Assembly: GCA_012727955.1 (NCBI GenBank)
Contig: JAAYGB010000023.1
Location: 43,198 to 107,197 of the forward strand
Direction: 5' to 3'
DNA from: Bacillota bacterium
GTDB taxonomy: Bacteria > Bacillota > Limnochordia > DTU087 > JAAYGB01
DNA: 64,000 bases
A program made the position numbers and the translations under genes. Under the pieces are notes generated by a model, which was given only the letters and a program-made list of their open reading frames with translations, was not told where the DNA came from and did not search any database. This document shows, piece by piece, positions 52,273-61,672 of the stretch (position 1 is the first letter of the stretch; the number at the start of each line of letters is the position of its first letter).

Positions 52273-52776
52273 TTATTCCAGATCAATGTGATCCCTAAAG
52301 GGATCCGCAGTTGCTGGGTTATATTTCATCAATTGCCCGAGCTTGCGCCCGGCAAAGGGCAAGAGAATCAGCTGAGCTCCAAAGAGTCCCAAGGGGGCAT
52401 CCATGGCCAGCAGCAAGATGAAGTGTTCGATGGCACCGTATCCAAGGGCGCCGCCGATAATGCCCAGGATGATGAATAGGACTCTGAGTACATACCAGGC
52501 GGGCTTTGGCATGCGATAGCGGTATTTACGAAACCAGCGATCAATATTGTAAGCTCCCCAAAATCCCGTGACCCCTAGATAACCAAAGATAACGGTAACA
52601 GCTATGATTGACAAAGCATCGGTGCCGGTGGGAATACTGAGGATCAGCCCTAGGGCTAATCCGAATAAGCCAAAACCCGTTGCCAGGCGGCCCGTGGACA
52701 ATAGGTATTCATTGGGATCAAACATTCCGTAGGCTCCCATGCCTCGTCTAGTTAGTCTCTTAAGTCTCTTAAACAC
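52273..52776 (-). CDS. Membrane protein of unknown function
   Basis: 167 residues from GTG 52776, picked for the AGGGGGG site seven bases upstream; the frame is open to 52857 but overlaps the MGMT gene. Four hydrophobic segments (about 30-52, 55-75, 95-118, 122-145) and a basic N-terminus (FKRLKRLTRRG). No family is recognised. It follows the MGMT-family gene on the same strand by about 50 bases, which may only reflect gene packing. Confidence 0.7.
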   Translation of the reverse strand: MFKRLKRLTRRGMGAYGMFDPNEYLLSTGRLATGFGLFGLALGLILSIPTGTDALSIIAVTVIFGYLGVTGFWGAYNIDRWFRKYRYRMPKPAWYVLRVLFIILGIIGGALGYGAIEHFILLLAMDAPLGLFGAQLILLPFAGRKLGQLMKYNPATADPFRDHIDLE

Positions 52777-52828
52777 AAAAAACCCCCCTAGTTTGATCGG
52801 TGGGACGACATGATTGCTTCTTCTTTGA

Positions 52829-53167
52829 CTATAGGTGCTTTTTAGGGTCTGTGTCAAGACAGGAGCAGTCCCACAGATGTTGGGATAAATCGATTTTGCC
52901 GTTGGGCAGGAAGGAAACCCCTTCCTCGGCTAAAATCGCCCGCTGAATCGCCGTGCCTCCAAAGACAAATCCCGGGGCTAGGCCCCCATCCTGGCGGACA
53001 ACCCGATGGCAGGGAAGATTTTGCTCCTGGGGAGCGGCTCGCATCGCCCAGCCCACGGCTCGAGCGCTGCGGGGATTGCCTAACAAAGCGGCAATTTGGC
53101 CATAGGTAGCCACCTGCCCCGGGGGAATTTGTGCCACCAATCGATATACTTTTTGGAAGAACCTCAT
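52829..53167 (-). CDS. MGMT-family protein (methylated-DNA cysteine methyltransferase-like)
   Basis: 112 residues equal to the C-terminal DNA-binding domain of O6-alkylguanine-DNA alkyltransferase: YRLVAQIPPGQVATYGQIA (helix-turn-helix) and NLPCHRVVRQDG with active Cys53. The N-terminal domain of Ada/Ogt is missing, as in short MGMT and alkyltransferase-like (ATL) proteins, but the ATL proteins replace the cysteine (usually by Trp), so catalytic repair is possible here. The C-terminal 15 residues carry two further cysteines. ATG 53167. Confidence 0.92.
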   Translation of the reverse strand: MRFFQKVYRLVAQIPPGQVATYGQIAALLGNPRSARAVGWAMRAAPQEQNLPCHRVVRQDGGLAPGFVFGGTAIQRAILAEEGVSFLPNGKIDLSQHLWDCSCLDTDPKKHL

Positions 53168-53411
53168 CGGATCACCTGCTCATTCATCGTAACGTCCCCA
53201 ATGCGTCAAACTAAGGACAATGGGTAATGCTCTGAGGTGATTGTAACAAAAGTTGGGAAATCAGCCAAATTTGTTCTACTGGAAAAGACTGCAGGTGGTT
53301 TTGTGGGTGGAGGCAGGATTTTGTTGGGAAAGAACCCAATATTGCTTTGAACAAGGTAATTTGATGGGAGTAATTAGTGACGCCAGGAAGGCTTTGGGAA
53401 GGGTGTCTAAC

Positions 53412-53999
53412 ATGCAGCGAGCAGTTTTCATGGATAGAGATGGGACAATCACGAAGGAAGTGGGCTATGTCAATCATCCCAGTCGTCTGGAGTTGCTGCC
53501 CAACAGTGCCGAGGCGATTAGGCTGCTGAATCAGCATGGGCTTTTGGCCATCGTGGCTACCAACCAAGCCGGAGTAGCTCGGGGATATTTTCCTGAGGAA
53601 CGCATCCACCAGACTCATCAGCGGTTGGAGGATTTGCTCGCGGCAGAGGGCGCTAAACTCGATGCTATCTATTACTGTCCTCACCATCCTCGGGTAGGGG
53701 AAGGAAGCTACCGGCAGGAATGCCAATGCCGAAAGCCCAATCCCGGGATGCTGCTTCAGGCTCAAGAGGAATTGGATGTGGACTTATCTCGTTCCTATAT
53801 GATTGGAGACAAGATCACTGATGTCGAGGTAGCCCATCGGGTGGGAGCCAAGGGAATTTTCGTATTAACGGGGTATGGCTTGGGCAGCTATGAATACGAA
53901 CGGGACAGCTGGACGGTGAAGCCAGATTACATCTGTGACGATCTCTTGGCTGCGGTGCAGTGGATTCTTCAAGACAGCGAGGAAGGAGGACAAGCGTGA
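53412..53999 (+). CDS. gmhB: D-glycero-beta-D-manno-heptose 1,7-bisphosphate 7-phosphatase
   Basis: 195 residues from ATG 53412 (GGGAAGGG site eight bases upstream). The HAD motif FMDRDGTI, VATNQAGVARG, the zinc loop YYCPHHPR ... CQCRKPNPGML and MIGDKITDVEVA are those of GmhB. It removes the 7-phosphate during ADP-heptose synthesis in the cytosol. The stop overlaps the heptose kinase start (GTGA), so translation is coupled. Confidence 0.95.
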   Translation: MQRAVFMDRDGTITKEVGYVNHPSRLELLPNSAEAIRLLNQHGLLAIVATNQAGVARGYFPEERIHQTHQRLEDLLAAEGAKLDAIYYCPHHPRVGEGSYRQECQCRKPNPGMLLQAQEELDVDLSRSYMIGDKITDVEVAHRVGAKGIFVLTGYGLGSYEYERDSWTVKPDYICDDLLAAVQWILQDSEEGGQA

Positions 54000-55018
54000 T
54001 CTCACCTCAAATCTTGCAGAATCTGAAGCAGGCCAAAGTGATGGTAATCGGAGATATGATCGCAGACCAGTTTGTCAGCGGGATTCCCACTCGCATTTCC
54101 CGGGAGGCACCGGTGTTGATCTTGGAGCACGAAGAGACGAAGATTCTCGCCGGAGGTGCGGCCAACACCATTGCTAATCTAGTGGATATGGGAGTTAAGG
54201 CCTATGCAGTGGGGGTAGTGGGCAACGATGCCACCGGTAAAGGACTGCGCAGCCTCTTGGAGGACAAGGGTGTCTGTACCGAAGGCCTGATCGTCCATCC
54301 CGAACGCCCCACCATCACCAAGACCAGGGTCTGGGCTGGGGAGCCGGGATCCATCAAGCAGCAGGTGGTTAGGATTGACCAGGGGATCAAGACAGAGATT
54401 GAGCCAGGGATCGCAGAGCAACTCTTGGTCTACGTACGGGAGACCATCGGTGAGATCGACGCGGTGTTGTTTTCCGATTATGGCTATGGGCTGTTCCCGG
54501 CGACGTTAGCCAAAGCCTTGGTGGATGAGGCAAATCGCCGGGGAATCGTTTCAGCCGCGGATTCTCGATATGATCTGCCGAGGTTTTCCGGGGCGACGGT
54601 GGCTACTCCCAACAAACCGGAGAGTGAAGCCCTCACCGGCAGAAGGTTAGTCACGGACCGGGACGCGGAGATGATAGCCCAAAGCCTGCAGCGGCAACTG
54701 CAGTTACAGGCAGCGGTGGTCACTCGGGGAGAGGATGGTATGACCATTGCCCAGTCCGACGATCTGGTCTACCACATTCCTGCCTTCAATCGCAGTGAAG
54801 TCTATGATGTGACAGGAGCGGGCGACACTGTGATCGCGGGCTTGACCGCGGGGTTGGCCGCTGGAGCTTCCATCCGGGAGGCGGCGCTGTTGGCAAACAT
54901 CGCGGCCAGTATCGTGATTCGCCGGATCGGCACCGTCACCGTCAAATTCGATGAATTGCAGAGGGCAGTGGAAGAATACAATCGCAGTCAATCCAAGGAT
55001 CCTGTGATCACCAGCTAG
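53996..55018 (+). CDS. D-glycero-beta-D-manno-heptose-7-phosphate kinase (RfaE domain I)
   Basis: 340 residues from GTG 53996 (GGAAGGAGG, six-base spacing). It is a PfkB-fold sugar kinase with VMVIGDMIADQFVSG, the substrate loop ILAGGAANTIANL and the catalytic VTGAGDTVIAG. It phosphorylates heptose-7-phosphate at C1. In E. coli this domain is fused to the adenylyltransferase as HldE; here the two are separate adjacent genes, 17 bases apart. Confidence 0.95.
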   Translation: MISPQILQNLKQAKVMVIGDMIADQFVSGIPTRISREAPVLILEHEETKILAGGAANTIANLVDMGVKAYAVGVVGNDATGKGLRSLLEDKGVCTEGLIVHPERPTITKTRVWAGEPGSIKQQVVRIDQGIKTEIEPGIAEQLLVYVRETIGEIDAVLFSDYGYGLFPATLAKALVDEANRRGIVSAADSRYDLPRFSGATVATPNKPESEALTGRRLVTDRDAEMIAQSLQRQLQLQAAVVTRGEDGMTIAQSDDLVYHIPAFNRSEVYDVTGAGDTVIAGLTAGLAAGASIREAALLANIAASIVIRRIGTVTVKFDELQRAVEEYNRSQSKDPVITS

Positions 55019-55035
55019 GGAAGGTAGGGAGAAAA

Positions 55036-55512
55036 GTGGGAGTAGTCAGCACATCTGAGCTGCGGGAAATTGTGGCGCAGCTGCGAGAAAAGGGAGAACG
55101 CATCGTCTTTACCAACGGCCGGTTCGATTTGGTTCACGTCGGTCATGTCCGTTATCTACAGCGGGCCAAAAGCTTTGGCACTGTATTAATAGTGGGAATT
55201 AACTCCGATGCCGCGGTCAGGAAAATCTCGGATCCGGGGCGTCCCATCAATCCGGCGGAGTATCGGATGGAAGTGATTGCTGCCCTTAAGCCGGTGGATT
55301 ATGTGGTGGAGTTTGATGAACCAACGGCTAACTCACTGCTGGAGTTAATCCGCCCCGACGTCTATGTCAAGGGTGGGGACTATCGCAGCAAGCCTCTACC
55401 AGAAGCGGAAACGGCTCGCCGGGTGGGGGCTAGGCTGGAGCTGGTGGATCTAGAGGCAGGACAGTCAACCACCGGGATCATCGAGCGCATTGTCAGTAGG
55501 TATGGCCGGTAG
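55036..55512 (+). CDS. D-glycero-beta-D-manno-heptose 1-phosphate adenylyltransferase (RfaE domain II)
   Basis: 158 residues. The nucleotidyltransferase motif FTNGRFDLVHVGHVRYLQ contains the HxGH site, and VYVKGGDYRSKPLPEA and the end STTGIIERI fit the RfaE2 family. It joins AMP to heptose-1-phosphate to make ADP-heptose. GTG start after GGTAGGGAGAAAA. Epimerase hldD and isomerase gmhA are not in the window. Confidence 0.95.
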   Translation: MGVVSTSELREIVAQLREKGERIVFTNGRFDLVHVGHVRYLQRAKSFGTVLIVGINSDAAVRKISDPGRPINPAEYRMEVIAALKPVDYVVEFDEPTANSLLELIRPDVYVKGGDYRSKPLPEAETARRVGARLELVDLEAGQSTTGIIERIVSRYGR

Positions 55513-55560
55513 CAGGACCCATTGCCACAGGAACCAAGCCGCCGGGAAAGGGGACTAGAC

Positions 55561-57300
55561 TTGAGGAACATTGATCTATTGCGCTTTATCCGCCCGTACA
55601 AGACTCGGTTGGTAGCTGGGATTGGGGCAACAATTTCTCATTCTTTAGTTACTGTTTTTTTCTTTAAGCTCTTCAAGGACTTCTTGGATACGATGATTGA
55701 CAGTATCGCTACCTCCCGACATTCCTTGAGACCGTTGACCCTAATCTCGCTGACCTTGGTGGGGATGTTTCTCTTCAAGGGCATTGCCTACTATGGACAA
55801 CGATACTTAACCACCTATGTGGCGCAGCGAACGATGAAGGATCTGCGGGAAGCTTTGTACCGGCACCTACAGTCGATGTCCATGGAGTTTTTCGACAAGA
55901 ACAAAGTGGGGCAGATCATGTCCCGAACAGTCAACGATGTCGCCATCTTGGAAGGCGCCATCGTCTCCGGGGCCATTAATGTGTTTTATAACTTGATTAC
56001 CCTGGTGGTGGGAATGGGGTATTTGTTGTACCTCAATCCGAAGTTGACGGTGTTAATTCTGGCAGTCTTTCCCAGCATTGTTTATGTCTATCGCAAGTAC
56101 AGTCGCCGGATTCGGGGGATGAGTCGGCGGATCCAGGAAAGCGTTGCCGACATTAACGATGTTCTCCACGAAGGGCTGGTGGGAATTCGGATCGTCAAGT
56201 CCTTTGTTAGAGAGGACTATGAGTTCAATCGCTTTGTACGGGAAAACGAGGCCAACTTTGCCGCTCATCGGAAGAACGCCCAGTTGACCGCCACTTTGTC
56301 TCCCATGGTGGAGCTGTTGGCTTCACTGGGTTTCACTCTGGTGTTGTGGTTTGGAGGGTATGAGGTAATCCGGGGCACCATGACCCCGGGGGAGTTGATC
56401 GCCTTCTTCACTCTGGCCCTGATGATTATCAATCCCCTTAAGGCTCTCAGCGGCTTGTCCCATACGGTGCAAAATGCCTTGGCGGCCGCAGATCGCATAG
56501 TCGATTTACTCAATCAAAGGCCGGCCATCACTGAGATTGCCAATCCCAAGGAGCTGCCATCGGATACCCCAGGCAGGGTTGAACTAAGAAATGTCAGCTT
56601 TGGCTACCATCCTGGGGAATTGGTGCTTCGAGATATCAACCTGGAGATCGAGCCCGGTGAAACCGTGGCCTTAGTGGGCCCCAGTGGAGCCGGCAAGTCG
56701 ACTCTAGCAGATCTTATTCCCCGGTTCTATGAAGTTACCTCTGGCGAAATCTTAGTTGATGGGCATGACATCAAAACCTTGAGTCTTGCCTCCCTAAGGC
56801 AGGCCATCGCCGTTGTGCCCCAGGAAACGGTGCTCTTTGCCGGTTCTATTTACGATAATATTCTCTATGGAAATCTCGGGGCTGATCGGGAGGAAGTAGT
56901 CGCCGCCGCCCAGGCCGCCAATGCCCATGGTTTTATCAGCGCCTTGGAGCATGGGTATGACACCATCATCGGCGAGAAGGGTGTGGGTCTGTCAGGGGGG
57001 CAGCGTCAGCGCATCGCCATTGCCCGAGCGCTCTTGAAAAACCCCCGCATCTTAATTCTCGATGAGGCGACCTCCGCCCTGGACACCCAATCCGAGGCTT
57101 TGGTCCAGGAGGCTCTGGAAAATCTAATGCGGGATCGCACCACCTTGGTGATTGCCCATCGATTATCTACCATTGTGGAAGCTGACAAGATCGTTGTGCT
57201 TGACCGGGGGCAAATCGTAGAGGTGGGGACCCATCAGGAGCTGCTGGCCAAAGGGGGATTCTATCACCGACTCTATGAGGGCCAGTGGCAAGAGCAGTAG
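55561..57300 (+). CDS. msbA: Lipid A export ABC transporter (MsbA-like)
   Basis: 579 residues from TTG 55561 (GAAAGGGGA site, six-base spacing). Six membrane helices in residues 1-315, then the ATPase domain with Walker A VALVGPSGAGKST, signature VGLSGGQRQRIAIARAL and Walker B ILILDEATSALD. The lengths and half-transporter design match MsbA, which flips core-lipid A across the cytoplasmic membrane. Its place between heptose genes and lpxK supports that role over a drug exporter. Confidence 0.93.
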   Translation: MRNIDLLRFIRPYKTRLVAGIGATISHSLVTVFFFKLFKDFLDTMIDSIATSRHSLRPLTLISLTLVGMFLFKGIAYYGQRYLTTYVAQRTMKDLREALYRHLQSMSMEFFDKNKVGQIMSRTVNDVAILEGAIVSGAINVFYNLITLVVGMGYLLYLNPKLTVLILAVFPSIVYVYRKYSRRIRGMSRRIQESVADINDVLHEGLVGIRIVKSFVREDYEFNRFVRENEANFAAHRKNAQLTATLSPMVELLASLGFTLVLWFGGYEVIRGTMTPGELIAFFTLALMIINPLKALSGLSHTVQNALAAADRIVDLLNQRPAITEIANPKELPSDTPGRVELRNVSFGYHPGELVLRDINLEIEPGETVALVGPSGAGKSTLADLIPRFYEVTSGEILVDGHDIKTLSLASLRQAIAVVPQETVLFAGSIYDNILYGNLGADREEVVAAAQAANAHGFISALEHGYDTIIGEKGVGLSGGQRQRIAIARALLKNPRILILDEATSALDTQSEALVQEALENLMRDRTTLVIAHRLSTIVEADKIVVLDRGQIVEVGTHQELLAKGGFYHRLYEGQWQEQ

Positions 57301-57318
57301 GTTGTTAATATCTCTTGG

Positions 57319-58476
57319 GTGGAATGGAGTATGGGCGAAGGACTGCAGCAGTACTTAATAGATTTAGTTTCAAATCCGACTCCAAAGAAGCCGGCCGAGA
57401 GGATGACACTGGCCGGCTTGACGGGACTATCCTGGGTGTATCAGTCGGTGATTTCCCTGCGGGATCTGGCCTACCGGCAGCGGTGGGTGACTTCTACCCG
57501 CTTGCCTTGCCTTGTGGTCAGCGTGGGCAACATTACTGCAGGGGGAACGGGAAAAACTCCAGTGGTGCAGTACCTGGCCCGTTTCTGGCATGCCATGGGA
57601 TACCGCATTTGCATTCTTACCCGGGGGTACCAGGCTACGGAGAAGCTACCGGAGGACGGGGTGATCGTCTCCGATTACCAATCGGTACGGCAGGAGGTAG
57701 CCGGCGCCGGGGACGAGGCGATGCTTTTAGCCAAAAGCCTGCCGGGAGTTGCGGTCATTTCCGGTAAGAAACGAGCCTTGACCGGGGCCAAGGCCATTGA
57801 CACCCTGGCTCCCGATATTATAATTCTCGATGATGGGTTTCAGCACCGGCAGGTGGAGCGGGATGTTGACATTGTGGTGATAGACGGGACAAGTCCCTTT
57901 GGAAATGGACGAGTCCTGCCCCGGGGATGGCTGCGGGAACCGGTATCTGCCCTGTCCCGGGCCGATAGTATCATCATCACTCGCACCGACCAGATCGACC
58001 AAGTTCAGCTTCGGCAGCTGGAGTCGCAGCTGGCTGATTTGGCGCCCCAGGCACCGATCTTTGCCAGTGTCCATCGGCCCAAGGCCCTTCTTAAGTTAGC
58101 GGAGACCGGAATAGATAGAGGAAATCCCTTGCCGGTAGATTCCTTAGCGGGCCGATCCGTTGTCGCTGCCTGTGGAATCGGCAATCCTGCGGCCTTCGCT
58201 CAGACCTTGAACTCCGTGGGAGCCGAGGTGATTAGGCGTCTGGATTTTCCCGATCATCACAGTTATACCCGGCAAGACATTGCCAAGATGGCCGACGCCG
58301 CTCAGAGTTGTCAGGCGGCAGGGGTAGTGGTGACGGAAAAGGATGCCGTTAAGTTTACGCCGGAGATTGCAGCGGAGATTGCCCGGTCCGGCGTTGATTT
58401 TTGGGTATTAACTATTGGGCTGGAGCCCGTGGACCCGGGGAAGTTTTCCCGCTATTTAAGAGGCATAGCCCCTTAA
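57319..58476 (+). CDS. lpxK: Tetraacyldisaccharide 4'-kinase (LpxK)
   Basis: 385 residues (LpxK usually 320-380). The P-loop VSVGNITAGGTGKTPVVQYL, then LTRGY, GDEAMLLAK, ILDDGFQHRQVERDVDIVV and GRVLPRGWLREP are all characteristic. A membrane-associated N-terminus is expected. It adds the 4'-phosphate to lipid A precursor. The start is uncertain: GTG 57319 or ATG 57331; neither has a good ribosome site, and the gene follows msbA by only 18 bases. Confidence 0.95.
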   Translation: MEWSMGEGLQQYLIDLVSNPTPKKPAERMTLAGLTGLSWVYQSVISLRDLAYRQRWVTSTRLPCLVVSVGNITAGGTGKTPVVQYLARFWHAMGYRICILTRGYQATEKLPEDGVIVSDYQSVRQEVAGAGDEAMLLAKSLPGVAVISGKKRALTGAKAIDTLAPDIIILDDGFQHRQVERDVDIVVIDGTSPFGNGRVLPRGWLREPVSALSRADSIIITRTDQIDQVQLRQLESQLADLAPQAPIFASVHRPKALLKLAETGIDRGNPLPVDSLAGRSVVAACGIGNPAAFAQTLNSVGAEVIRRLDFPDHHSYTRQDIAKMADAAQSCQAAGVVVTEKDAVKFTPEIAAEIARSGVDFWVLTIGLEPVDPGKFSRYLRGIAP

Positions 58477-58527
58477 GCTGATTCCTTTGGAAGGGAATCA
58501 GCTGGAGGAGAAGATGAGGTGTGGAAG

Positions 58528-59259
58528 ATGAAAATAACCGGTATTATTCCGGCTCGATACAGCTCAACTCGGTTTCCTGGAAAGCCCCTGGCGGAGTTAG
58601 CGGGCAAGCCGATGATTCAGCACGTATATGAACGGGCTGCCAGTGCCACTACGCTCAGCGAAGTGATAGTGGCCACCGATGATGCCAGAATCATGGCTGC
58701 CGTGGAGAAGTTTGGGGGACGGGCAGTGATGACCTCTCCGGAGCATCCCACGGGTACCGATCGGTTAGCAGAAGTGGCGGCCAATCTTGACAGTGACTTG
58801 ATTGTGAATATTCAGGGCGATGAACCACTGTTAGCCTCTGAGGCCATCGATGCGGCGGTGCAGCCGTTGATGGCCGATCCTGATCTGCCCATGGGAACCT
58901 TGAAGCATCGGATTGAAGATCCCAGTGAAGTTACCAATCCCAACGTTGTTAAAGTGGTTACCGATCAGAAGGGTCTGGCCTTGTATTTTTCCCGAGCTCC
59001 GATTCCCTACAATCGGGATAGCGATGGTTCCCCGGTGTATTATAAACACATTGGGTTGTATGTGTACCGCCGGGAATTTCTCTTGACCTTTGCTCGGTTG
59101 GCACCGACTCCTTTGGAAACCTCGGAAAAGCTGGAGCAATTGCGGGCCTTGGAGAATGGATACAAGATTATGGTGGTGGAAACCACCCACCAGTCCATCG
59201 GTGTCGATACCGTAGAGGATTTAGAGCGAGTAAGACAAATTCTAGCGACTGCCCAATGA
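58528..59259 (+). CDS. kdsB: 3-deoxy-manno-octulosonate cytidylyltransferase (KdsB)
   Basis: 243 residues from ATG 58528; an in-frame GTG lies three codons upstream. The N-terminal [17 protein letters not shown], then [21 protein letters not shown] and [12 protein letters not shown] identify KdsB. It makes CMP-Kdo from Kdo and CTP. Confidence 0.97.
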   Translation: MKITGIIPARYSSTRFPGKPLAELAGKPMIQHVYERAASATTLSEVIVATDDARIMAAVEKFGGRAVMTSPEHPTGTDRLAEVAANLDSDLIVNIQGDEPLLASEAIDAAVQPLMADPDLPMGTLKHRIEDPSEVTNPNVVKVVTDQKGLALYFSRAPIPYNRDSDGSPVYYKHIGLYVYRREFLLTFARLAPTPLETSEKLEQLRALENGYKIMVVETTHQSIGVDTVEDLERVRQILATAQ

Positions 59260-59294
59260 AATCGAGAAAGGGATCCGTACAGGGAGGTACTACG

Positions 59295-60125
59295 ATGGTT
59301 AAAGAAGTAGTCGTTAACGATGCCGTCAAGATCGGTGGTAATCGTCCCTTTGTCCTAATCGCCGGCCCTTGTGTCATCGAGGACAAGGATCAGGTCGAAA
59401 CCACTGCTCAACGGATTCAGGAGATTGCTGGCCGGGTAGGGGTACCCTACGTCTTTAAAGCTTCCTTTGACAAAGCCAATCGCTCTTCTCTGCAGGGTTT
59501 TCGGGGCCCAGGTCTGGAGGAAGGATTACGCATCTTGCAGGGGATCAAAGAGAAATTCTCCCTCCCCGTGTTGACGGATATTCACACCGAAGAGCAGGCC
59601 AAGGTCGCCGGAGAAGTGGTGGACATTATCCAAATTCCCGCCTTTTTGTGTCGGCAAACGGATTTGCTTCTCGCCGCGGGCAGGACCCAGGCGGTGGTTA
59701 ATGTCAAGAAGGGGCAGTTTCTGGCTCCTTGGGATATCGATAATGTCGTGGAGAAGATTGTCCAGGGTACTGGAAATGAAAGGATTCTCCTTACGGAACG
59801 GGGAGTGACCTTTGGCTACAATAACCTGGTGGTGGACATGACGGCTTTGCCTCGGATGAGAGCTACCGGATACCCTGTGGTCTTTGATGCCACCCATAGT
59901 GTTCAACTCCCGGGAGGGGCCGGTACTTCCTCCGCGGGCCGAAGGGAATTTGTGCCGACTCTGGCCAGGGCTGCCGCCGCGGTGGGTATCGATGCCCTGT
60001 TCTTGGAGGTCCATGAGTGTCCGGATAAGGCCAAGAGTGACGGACCCAACATGGTTCCCTTAGATCAGCTAGAGGATCTGCTGCGTCAGGTAAAGGAAAT
60101 CGATACCCTAGTTAAGTCGTGGTAA
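59295..60125 (+). CDS. kdsA: 2-dehydro-3-deoxyphosphooctonate aldolase (Kdo-8-P synthase, KdsA)
   Basis: 276 residues from ATG 59295 (GGGAGGT site). An in-frame ATG at 59256 overlapping the kdsB stop has no ribosome site of note. Motifs include [47 protein letters not shown] and the metal-site [16 protein letters not shown]. It condenses arabinose-5-phosphate with phosphoenolpyruvate. The Cys in IAGPCVIE and the Asp/Glu in the late motif suggest the metal-dependent type. Confidence 0.97.
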   Translation: MVKEVVVNDAVKIGGNRPFVLIAGPCVIEDKDQVETTAQRIQEIAGRVGVPYVFKASFDKANRSSLQGFRGPGLEEGLRILQGIKEKFSLPVLTDIHTEEQAKVAGEVVDIIQIPAFLCRQTDLLLAAGRTQAVVNVKKGQFLAPWDIDNVVEKIVQGTGNERILLTERGVTFGYNNLVVDMTALPRMRATGYPVVFDATHSVQLPGGAGTSSAGRREFVPTLARAAAAVGIDALFLEVHECPDKAKSDGPNMVPLDQLEDLLRQVKEIDTLVKSW

Positions 60126-60150
60126 GACTTGGACAAAGGATGACTAGAAG

Positions 60151-61146
60151 ATGGCAACGCGACAAACAACCATTGACAAAGAGGTAATTCTTTCGGAAGC
60201 TAGAAGAGTCCTGAAGATGGAGGGAGAGGCAATTCTTTCCCTGCAGTCAAGAATTGGGGAGGAATTCTTGACTGTTGTCCAGTTGATTCTCAATTGTCCC
60301 GGGCGTTTGGTGGTAACGGGAATCGGCAAGACGGGGCACATTGCCAACAAACTGGCCGCAACCTTTGCCAGTACTGGAACTCCGTCTTTTTTCCTCCATC
60401 CCGCGGAAGGTGTCCACGGGGACCTGGGGATGGTCACCGGTGATGACATAGTCTTGATGCTGTCTAACAGCGGAGAGACCAGTGAGGTCTTGGCGCTGCT
60501 TCCCAGCATTCGGCGAATTGGAGCGACGGTGGTGGCGATGACGGGTAATCGCCATTCCACCCTGGCTGAGTTGGCGGATTACATTCTTGAATGTCGGGTG
60601 GAGCGGGAGGCCTGTCCCTTGGGGTTGGCACCGACTTCAAGTTCCACGGCCACCTTGGCCTACGGCGATGCCTTGGCTATGGCCCTGTTGCGGGCCAGGG
60701 ATTTTCGTCCCGAGGACTTCGCGGTTTATCACCCTGGGGGAAGTCTTGGGCGGCGTTTGCTGCTGCGGATCCGGGATGTGATGCAGGTCCGGTCGGCTAA
60801 TCCCATTGTGTCCCAGGATATTACAGTTCAGCAGGCCCTTTTTGCGATGACCTCCAGTCGAATGGGTGCGGTCAGTGTGGTGGATGAAGACGGGATCTTG
60901 CTGGGGATTATCACCGATGGCGACATTCGTCGAGGATTGGAAGCTGCTACTGATAACATCCTCAACAATCCCGCAACATCGGTGATGACCAGTAATCCCA
61001 TCACCATTACCGAGGATGAGCTGGCAACCACAGCAGTGAGGATTATGGAAGATAAGGAGATTACCCATCTACCGGTAATCGATGGCCAAGGCCGTCCCAC
61101 CGGCATGGTTAATATTCAAGACTTACTGAAGGCTGGGGTGATCTAG
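60151..61146 (+). CDS. kdsD: D-arabinose-5-phosphate isomerase (KdsD/KpsF)
   Basis: 331 residues. An N-terminal SIS domain (about 35-190; TGIGKTGHIANKLAATFAST, GDIVLMLSNSGETSEVLAL) and two CBS domains (about 205-265 and 270-331) are the KdsD/KpsF arrangement. It interconverts ribulose-5-phosphate and arabinose-5-phosphate, the first step to Kdo. It ends with TAG 61144-61146, and the next gene continues in the same frame. Confidence 0.96.
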   Translation: MATRQTTIDKEVILSEARRVLKMEGEAILSLQSRIGEEFLTVVQLILNCPGRLVVTGIGKTGHIANKLAATFASTGTPSFFLHPAEGVHGDLGMVTGDDIVLMLSNSGETSEVLALLPSIRRIGATVVAMTGNRHSTLAELADYILECRVEREACPLGLAPTSSSTATLAYGDALAMALLRARDFRPEDFAVYHPGGSLGRRLLLRIRDVMQVRSANPIVSQDITVQQALFAMTSSRMGAVSVVDEDGILLGIITDGDIRRGLEAATDNILNNPATSVMTSNPITITEDELATTAVRIMEDKEITHLPVIDGQGRPTGMVNIQDLLKAGVI

Positions 61147-61176
61147 ATTAAGTACGCAAAAGCCCGTCAAATCAAG

Positions 61177-61662
61177 ATGGTTGTATCCGATGTCGATGGA
61201 GTACTCACCGATGGGCGGATTATTCTTGGTAACGATGGAGAAGAGCTGAAATGCTTCCATCCCCGGGATGGCCTTGGGATTCGTTTGGCCCAAAGGGCAG
61301 GGATCGTCTTTGCGATTATTACCGGTCGGGAGTCGCAGATAGTCACCATCAGAGCTAGGGAGTTGGGGATCGAGGAGGTTCATCAGGGCATTGATGATAA
61401 GTGGGCGGTGATGGCACAGCTGTTGGAGAAGTATCAGCTGGAGCCCAGTCAAGTGGCCTATATCGGAGACGACCTTAATGATCTGGCGATTATCCGTCGG
61501 GTGGGGCTGGGAGCTACAGTGGCCGATGGGGTGGCGGAGGTCAAGAGGTATGCCGATGTAGTTACCAAAGCGAAGGGCGGGGAAGGTGCCGTTCGGGAAC
61601 TGATCGAGTTGATACTGAAGTCTCAGCATCGCTGGAAGGACCTTCTTCGCAGCATGATATGA
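61177..61662 (+). CDS. kdsC: 3-deoxy-D-manno-octulosonate 8-phosphate phosphatase (KdsC)
   Basis: 161 residues if started at ATG 61177. The HAD motif DVDGVLTDGRI, NDGEELKCFHPRDGLGI, AIITGRES and YIGDDLNDLAII are diagnostic. KdsC proteins normally have about ten residues before the first strand; these are present here upstream of the ATG (KYAKARQIK, 61150-61176) in frame with, and directly after, the kdsD stop. There is no ATG, GTG or TTG in that stretch; ATT at 61147 could be a rare start. The ATG at 61177 would shorten the first strand and has no ribosome site. Confidence 0.93.
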   Translation: MVVSDVDGVLTDGRIILGNDGEELKCFHPRDGLGIRLAQRAGIVFAIITGRESQIVTIRARELGIEEVHQGIDDKWAVMAQLLEKYQLEPSQVAYIGDDLNDLAIIRRVGLGATVADGVAEVKRYADVVTKAKGGEGAVRELIELILKSQHRWKDLLRSMI

Positions 61663-61672
61663 GGAATTTACT

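Noticed and set aside
57315..57767. 150-codon plus-strand ORF over the start of lpxK
   Set aside because: It is out of frame with lpxK, whose P-loop and family motifs are clear; the overlapping frame is Gly/Arg-rich shadow sequence.
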